Source: Duganella sp. 1411
Lineage (GTDB): Bacteria; Pseudomonadota; Gammaproteobacteria; Burkholderiales; Burkholderiaceae_D
DNA length: 64,000 nt
Direction of reading: 5' to 3'
NCBI RefSeq assembly: GCF_017833525.1
Contig: NZ_JAFICD010000011.1
Location: forward strand, 1 to 64,000
Position 1 is the stretch's first letter; every line of letters begins with the position of its first letter. The notes below the pieces were generated by a model, which saw only the letters and a program-made list of their open reading frames with translations, was not told the origin of the DNA and searched no databases. The translations under genes were made by a program, and so were the position numbers. Below are positions 60,221 through 64,000 of the stretch, in pieces.

Positions 60221-61615
60221 TCACCCTTTCTGGACGGTCGGTTGGAGGAAGGCGGGCTTGCCGGCGGCGGCCGGCTCGGCATGGCCCGCGCGCCAGCGCC
60301 GGCCCCGCCAGCGCCGGTAGTGCAGCAGCGCGCGCACGGCCTCGTCGATGGCCAGCGCGGCCCAGACGCCGGTCAGGCCCCAGCCCAGCCGCACGCCCAG
60401 CAGGTAGGCCAGCGGGCAGGCCAGCAGCCACAGGCTGATGCCGGTGTAGCTGGAGAATTTGGCGTCGCCGGCGGCGCGCAGCGAAAAGCCGATCACCAGG
60501 TTGACCGCCTTGGCCGGCTCCCAGAACAGGCTGATGAGCAGCAGCGGCAGCGCCATGGCGACGATGCGCGGGTCGCGCGTGAACAGCGACAGCGCCTGCG
60601 CGGCGCCCAGGACCAGGCCCAGGTTGAGCAGCGCGCCCAGCGCCCAGGCTTGCGCGATGTTACGGTGCACCAGGCGGTTGGCCTGGTCGAATTGGCGCGC
60701 CCCGGCCATGTGCGCGATGAAGATCTGGGTGCCGATGGCGATCGCCAGTTCGACCACCACCACCACGGTCAGGCTGGCCTGCACGTAGCTGCGGGCCGAC
60801 AGCGCCAGCGTGCCGAACGGGATGATCATCGTCATCACCGCGATCTGGCTCAGGTTGAAGTTGAGCGGTTCGAGCGCCGCCGGCGCGGCGATCCGCAGGA
60901 TGGGCCGGGCCAGTTCGCGCGCGGCCGCCGGCGAGGCCGGCAAGCGCGGCCGCACCGGCAGCCGGGTGAACGCGCCGTACAGCATCCAGCACATGCCGGC
61001 GCAGCTGGCGCTGGTGGTGGCCAGCGCCACGCCCTGCACCCGGTTCAGGCCCAGCGCGTCGATGCCCAGGCCGCGCGCGAACAGCAGGTTCAGCGCCAGG
61101 TTGAGCAGCAGCACGCCCAGGGCGCCGGCCATGGCCCAGCGGGTATGGCCGTGGCAGCGCATCAGGCTGGCCATGACGCGGTACATGGTGAGGAACAGCA
61201 AGCCGGCCGCGCCCGCCAGCAGGTAGTCGGCGGCGTGCGCCCGCAGCGCCGGCGCGTAGCCCAGCCAGGCGCCGATGTGCGCGTGCACGGCGGCCACGGC
61301 CAGCGCCAGCAGCGCGCCCAGCGCGCCGGCCAGCAGCATGCACACGCCATAGGTGGGGCCCAGCGCGTCGCCGCGGCCGGCGCCGAGCTGGCGGCCGACC
61401 ACGCCGGTGCAGCCCTGGCCGAGCGGAAAGTACAGCGCTTCGGCCAGCAGCAGGACCGGCAGGATGCCGCCGATCGCCGCCGCGGCGCCGTCCGAGATGC
61501 GTCCGAGAAACAGGAAGTCGGTGAAGGTGAGGATCATGCCCAGCGAGACGTCGAACAGGATCGGCCAGGTCACCGACCAAAAACCGCGCTCGAGCAGGGG
61601 CGTGTGCCGGGTCAT
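60221..61615 (-). CDS. MATE family efflux transporter of the NRPS cluster
   Basis: A 464-residue inner membrane transporter with 12 predicted helices. FWSVTWPILFDVSLGMILTFTDFLFLGR at the start and the two-fold repeat with PILRIAAPAALEPLNFNLSQ are MATE features. It exports cationic compounds using sodium or proton flow and is probably the exporter and self-protection function for the NRPS product. I start at ATG 61615; the open frame runs 52 codons further but with Arg/Pro-rich sequence typical of untranslated GC-rich DNA. Confidence 0.85.
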   Translation of the reverse strand: MTRHTPLLERGFWSVTWPILFDVSLGMILTFTDFLFLGRISDGAAAAIGGILPVLLLAEALYFPLGQGCTGVVGRQLGAGRGDALGPTYGVCMLLAGALGALLALAVAAVHAHIGAWLGYAPALRAHAADYLLAGAAGLLFLTMYRVMASLMRCHGHTRWAMAGALGVLLLNLALNLLFARGLGIDALGLNRVQGVALATTSASCAGMCWMLYGAFTRLPVRPRLPASPAAARELARPILRIAAPAALEPLNFNLSQIAVMTMIIPFGTLALSARSYVQASLTVVVVVELAIAIGTQIFIAHMAGARQFDQANRLVHRNIAQAWALGALLNLGLVLGAAQALSLFTRDPRIVAMALPLLLISLFWEPAKAVNLVIGFSLRAAGDAKFSSYTGISLWLLACPLAYLLGVRLGWGLTGVWAALAIDEAVRALLHYRRWRGRRWRAGHAEPAAAGKPAFLQPTVQKG

Positions 61616-61777
61616 CGCTGCGCGTGGCGGCTGCGCTGGGATGGGGCGGTCCGCGCGCCGCGCGGCCGCCACGGCGCGCGGGCGCCGTCGGCGTCGGGGC
61701 TGAGGGGGCGGTGTGTACGCGGTGCGAGCATAGGCCATGTCCCATGGTGCGGCGCTGCGGACCGCATCCACAGGGTT

Positions 61778-61791
61778 GGAAGCGTTTCCAG
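61778..61791. promoter_or_regulatory. Operator-like palindrome downstream of the NRPS promoter
   Basis: TGGAAGCGTTTCCA is a near-perfect 14-bp palindrome with a central CG, the form of LacI/GalR family operators. It lies about 7-20 bases after the predicted transcription start of the cluster, so a bound protein would block transcription. No LacI-type gene is nearby. Confidence 0.5.
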
Positions 61792-61804
61792 CACGTTAAA
61801 TAAA

Positions 61805-61833
61805 AAATAACATGGTAGTTAAGTCAATGTCAA
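61805..61833 (-). promoter_or_regulatory. Sigma-70 promoter of the NRPS cluster
   Basis: On the minus strand a perfect TTGACA (61828-61833) is followed after exactly 17 bases by TTATTT (61805-61810). The surrounding 60 bases are clearly AT-rich compared with the rest of the window. The leader to the MATE start is about 180 bases. Confidence 0.65.
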
Positions 61834-61930
61834 CGAAATATCTGCGTGTTGCCATAAAAACCACGGCGCGCCCGTGGCGATTTTGAAAATGCCTGTCGCG
61901 TATTCGAAAGAGGCGGTTTGCCGTCCTGTC

Positions 61931-61936
61931 TATAAT
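61931..61936 (+). promoter_or_regulatory. -10 box of the transaminase-astA operon
   Basis: A perfect TATAAT lies 58 bases before the transaminase start. No good -35 box stands at the usual distance, so an activator may be needed. Confidence 0.5.
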
Positions 61937-61994
61937 GGCGCAACGTCAGCAAACTTCTGCTGGCCGCCCCACTAACATTGGATGAGGAAATGCC

Positions 61995-63239
61995 ATGAAC
62001 GCCAAGCTAGATACGACCGTAACCACCCGTCCCGTGACTCGTCAGACCTTTGACGAAGTCCTGGTGCCGACCTATGCACCCGCGGCGATGGTTCCGGTCC
62101 GAGGAGCTGGCCTGGACCTGTGGGACCAGAATGGCAAGCACTATCTGGATTTCACGTCCGGCATCGCCGTGGCCGCGCTGGGCCACTGCAACCCGATCGT
62201 GGTCGAGGCGCTGACCCGCCAGGCCAACACCTTGTGGCACCTCGGTAACGGCTACACCAACGAGCCGGTGCTGCGTCTGGGCCTGGCGCTGACCGAGGCG
62301 ACCTTCGCCGAGCGCGCGTTCTTCTGCAACTCCGGCGCCGAAGCCAACGAGGCGGCGCTGAAGCTGGCGCGCAAATACGCGCACGCCAAGTTCGGCCCGC
62401 ACAAGTCGCGCATCATCTCGTGCTACCAGTCGTTCCACGGCCGCACCCTGTTCACCGTGTCGGTCGGCGGCCAGTCGAAGTACACCGAAGGCTTCGAGCC
62501 GCTGCCGCCGTCGATCGACCATATCGTCTATAACGATATCGAAGCGGCGCGCGCCGCCATCGGCGACGACGTCTGCGCCGTGATCGTCGAGCCGCTGCAA
62601 GGCGAGGGCGGCGTGGTCCCGGCCGACCAGGCCTACCTGCAGGAGCTGCGCGACCTGTGCACCAAGACCGGCGCGCTGCTGATCTTCGACGAAGTCCAAT
62701 GCGGCATGGGCCGCACCGGCGACCTGTTCCACTACATGACCTACGGCATCACGCCCGACGTGCTGACGTCGGCCAAGGCGCTGGGCAACGGCTATCCGAT
62801 CGGCGCCATGCTGACCACCCACGAACTGGCCAAGACGCTGGGCGTGGGCTCGCACGGCACCACCTACGGCGGCAACCCGCTGGCGGCGACGGTGGCGCTG
62901 ACGGTGCTCGAGACGATCAACCAGCCGGCCTTCCTGGCGCGTGTCAAGGAAGCCGGCGCCAAGCTGCGCGGCACGATGGAAAAGCTGATCGCCGACTACC
63001 CGCAGGTGTTTACGCAGGTGCGCGGCGCCGGCCTGCTGCTTGGCCTGGTCGTCACCGACGCCTGGAAAGGCCGTTCGAAGGACATCCAGAAGGCCGCCGA
63101 AGCCAACGGCCTGATGGTGCTGATCGCGGGCATGGACGTGGTGCGCCTGGCGCCGGCGCTGATCGTCTCCGACGCCCAGATCGCCGAAGTCGACCGCATC
63201 CTGCGCCTGTCGCTGGACGGCATGATCGCCGCGGCCTAA
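61995..63239 (+). CDS. astC: Acetylornithine/succinylornithine transaminase
   Basis: A 414-residue PLP enzyme of class III. Motifs are FTSGIAVAALGH, FFCNSGAEANEAALKLAR near 115, LLIFDEVQCGMGRTG and the PLP-binding Lys261 in SAKALGNGYPIG. GAGGAAA precedes the ATG. The next gene is astA, so the main role is likely the third step of arginine breakdown (succinylornithine to glutamate semialdehyde), although the enzyme may also serve arginine synthesis as ArgD. The family cannot be split on sequence alone. Confidence 0.88.
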   Translation: MNAKLDTTVTTRPVTRQTFDEVLVPTYAPAAMVPVRGAGLDLWDQNGKHYLDFTSGIAVAALGHCNPIVVEALTRQANTLWHLGNGYTNEPVLRLGLALTEATFAERAFFCNSGAEANEAALKLARKYAHAKFGPHKSRIISCYQSFHGRTLFTVSVGGQSKYTEGFEPLPPSIDHIVYNDIEAARAAIGDDVCAVIVEPLQGEGGVVPADQAYLQELRDLCTKTGALLIFDEVQCGMGRTGDLFHYMTYGITPDVLTSAKALGNGYPIGAMLTTHELAKTLGVGSHGTTYGGNPLAATVALTVLETINQPAFLARVKEAGAKLRGTMEKLIADYPQVFTQVRGAGLLLGLVVTDAWKGRSKDIQKAAEANGLMVLIAGMDVVRLAPALIVSDAQIAEVDRILRLSLDGMIAAA

Positions 63240-63250
63240 GAGCAGCACCC

Positions 63251-63275
63251 GCGGCGGACCTGGTCCGCCGCTTTT
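63251..63275 (+). terminator. Terminator or attenuator between transaminase and astA
   Basis: GCGGCGGA pairs with TCCGCCGC around CCTGG, followed by TTTT. The T run is short, so part of the transcripts may read into astA. Confidence 0.5.
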
Positions 63276-63345
63276 CATTCGGGACCCGGCGCATTCCGAT
63301 GCACCGGGTCCGTATGCGTTTGCGTTGATTCACCAAGGAGTTCCC

Positions 63346-64000
63346 ATGTATGTAGTCCGTCCGGTCGAACTTGCGGATATCGCCGCCCTCGAGGCGCTGG
63401 CCGCGGTGCCCATGCCGGGAGTGCATACCCTACCGAAGACGCGCGAGAAAATCCTCGCCATGATCGAGCGCTCGATCGCGTCGTTCGCCGCGCACGTGGA
63501 CATCCCGAGCGAGGAGGCGTACCTGCTGGTGCTTGAGTCGTTGGCCGATAAAACCATCGCCGGCACCGCCGCCATCTTCGCCGCCGCCGGCTCCAACGGC
63601 ACCTATTTCTCGTTCCGCAACGACGTGATCCAGCAGGTGTCGCGCGACCTCAATATCAGCCACAGCGTGCACGCGCTGACGCTGTGCTCGGAGCTGACCG
63701 GCTACTCGCAGCTGTCCAGTTTTTACGTCGGCCAGCGCGAATACGGCACGCCGGAGGCGGCCCTGCTGTCGCGCGCGCGGCTGATGTTCGCCGTGCTGGC
63801 GCCGCACCGCTTCTCCGACCGCTTCTTCGTGCCGCTGGCCGGCGTGACCGACGGCGACGGCGGCTCGCCGTTCTGGGACGCGCTGGGCCGCAAGTTCTTC
63901 CAGATGGATTTCCTCGACGCCGAACGGGTGATCGGCGGCGCCCGCAACCGTACCCTGATCGTCGAGCTGATGCCGCACTATCCGGTCTACGTGCCGCTGC
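63346..64000 (+). CDS. astA: Arginine N-succinyltransferase (partial, runs off the window)
   Basis: The first 218 codons are present. MYVVRPVELADIAALEAL and YLLVLESLADKTIAGTAAIF at the start, then SELTGYSQLSSFYV and LSRARLMFAVLAPHRFSDRFF, match AstA, the first enzyme of the arginine succinyltransferase pathway (arginine plus succinyl-CoA). AAGGAG lies six bases before the ATG. The 3' end is beyond base 64000. Confidence 0.92.
   Translation, partial: MYVVRPVELADIAALEALAAVPMPGVHTLPKTREKILAMIERSIASFAAHVDIPSEEAYLLVLESLADKTIAGTAAIFAAAGSNGTYFSFRNDVIQQVSRDLNISHSVHALTLCSELTGYSQLSSFYVGQREYGTPEAALLSRARLMFAVLAPHRFSDRFFVPLAGVTDGDGGSPFWDALGRKFFQMDFLDAERVIGGARNRTLIVELMPHYPVYVPL

Noticed and set aside
61616..61771. 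A longer N-terminus for the MATE transporter.
   Set aside because: The extra 52 residues are Arg/Pro/Ala-rich and unlike any MATE start, and the operator-like site and promoter lie just before them.
61844..61886. A hairpin CCACGG-GCGCG-CCGTGG with T run on the minus strand.
   Set aside because: It would be a good minus-strand terminator, but there is no minus-strand gene upstream to end. It may be an insulating element, but I cannot support a call.

Overview
The window reads as a piece of the main chromosome of a high-GC betaproteobacterium, most likely an Oxalobacteraceae member close to Massilia, Duganella or Janthinobacterium. This is inferred from the style of the core genes (queA-tgt-yajC-secD-secF, recG, pyrC), the many LysR regulators and ABC importers, and the intergenic palindromes. 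I could not run a search to confirm it. No prophage, integrase, IS transposase, CRISPR array or tRNA was seen.

Layout. Bases 1-417 hold the 3' end of an rRNA operon (23S tail, 5S, two terminator hairpins). From 0.5 to 16 kb there is ordinary metabolism: a PagL-like lipid A deacylase, a beta-hydroxyacid dehydrogenase, an M20 amidohydrolase, a molybdopterin oxidoreductase with a lipoprotein zinc peptidase, two tandem long-chain acyl-CoA synthetases, a PhoD phosphatase with a YciA thioesterase, an Atm1-type ABC exporter and an M20 peptidase. At 16-21 kb a dicarboxylate/amino-acid symporter diverges from a complete polar amino acid ABC importer. At 21-24 kb a LysR regulator diverges from an unusual fusion of an old yellow enzyme with a zinc-free medium-chain reductase. 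At 24-28.4 kb lie pyrC, a DUF3025 protein, a Gfo/Idh/MocA oxidoreductase and an MFS transporter. At 28.6-36.5 kb lie recG and the queA-tgt-yajC-secD-secF block. At 36.8-38.9 kb a LysR regulator diverges from a two-gene chromate transporter. At 39-45 kb is a minimal ethanolamine catabolic locus (AraC regulator, permease, TorF-type porin, EutB, EutC) with no microcompartment shell genes. At 45-50 kb are small regulators, a GST, an HDOD protein, a MarR operon, a DMT exporter and a GlxA-type regulator.

The accessory highlight is 50.4-61.8 kb, a compact minus-strand biosynthetic cluster read from one strong-looking promoter: MATE exporter, PhyH-type dioxygenase, a GT-A-like protein of unknown function, a two-module NRPS (A-T-C-A-T-TE), a family 2 glycosyltransferase and possibly a secreted DUF1349 protein. 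ATGA overlaps couple the NRPS to the genes on both sides. The first adenylation domain has Ala where nearly all alpha-amino-acid-activating domains have Asp, so the starter unit is probably not a normal alpha-amino acid. The product should be a small hydroxylated and glycosylated acyl-amino acid or dipeptide. After it, on the plus strand, come a succinylornithine/acetylornithine transaminase and the start of astA (arginine succinyltransferase pathway), cut by the window edge.

Three families of intergenic palindromes run through the window: REP-like elements that begin GTAG, long inverted repeats ending in GGGGTCARGTC, and GGGGTCGKACCCC palindromes. One copy of the last family lies inside the phoD coding sequence.
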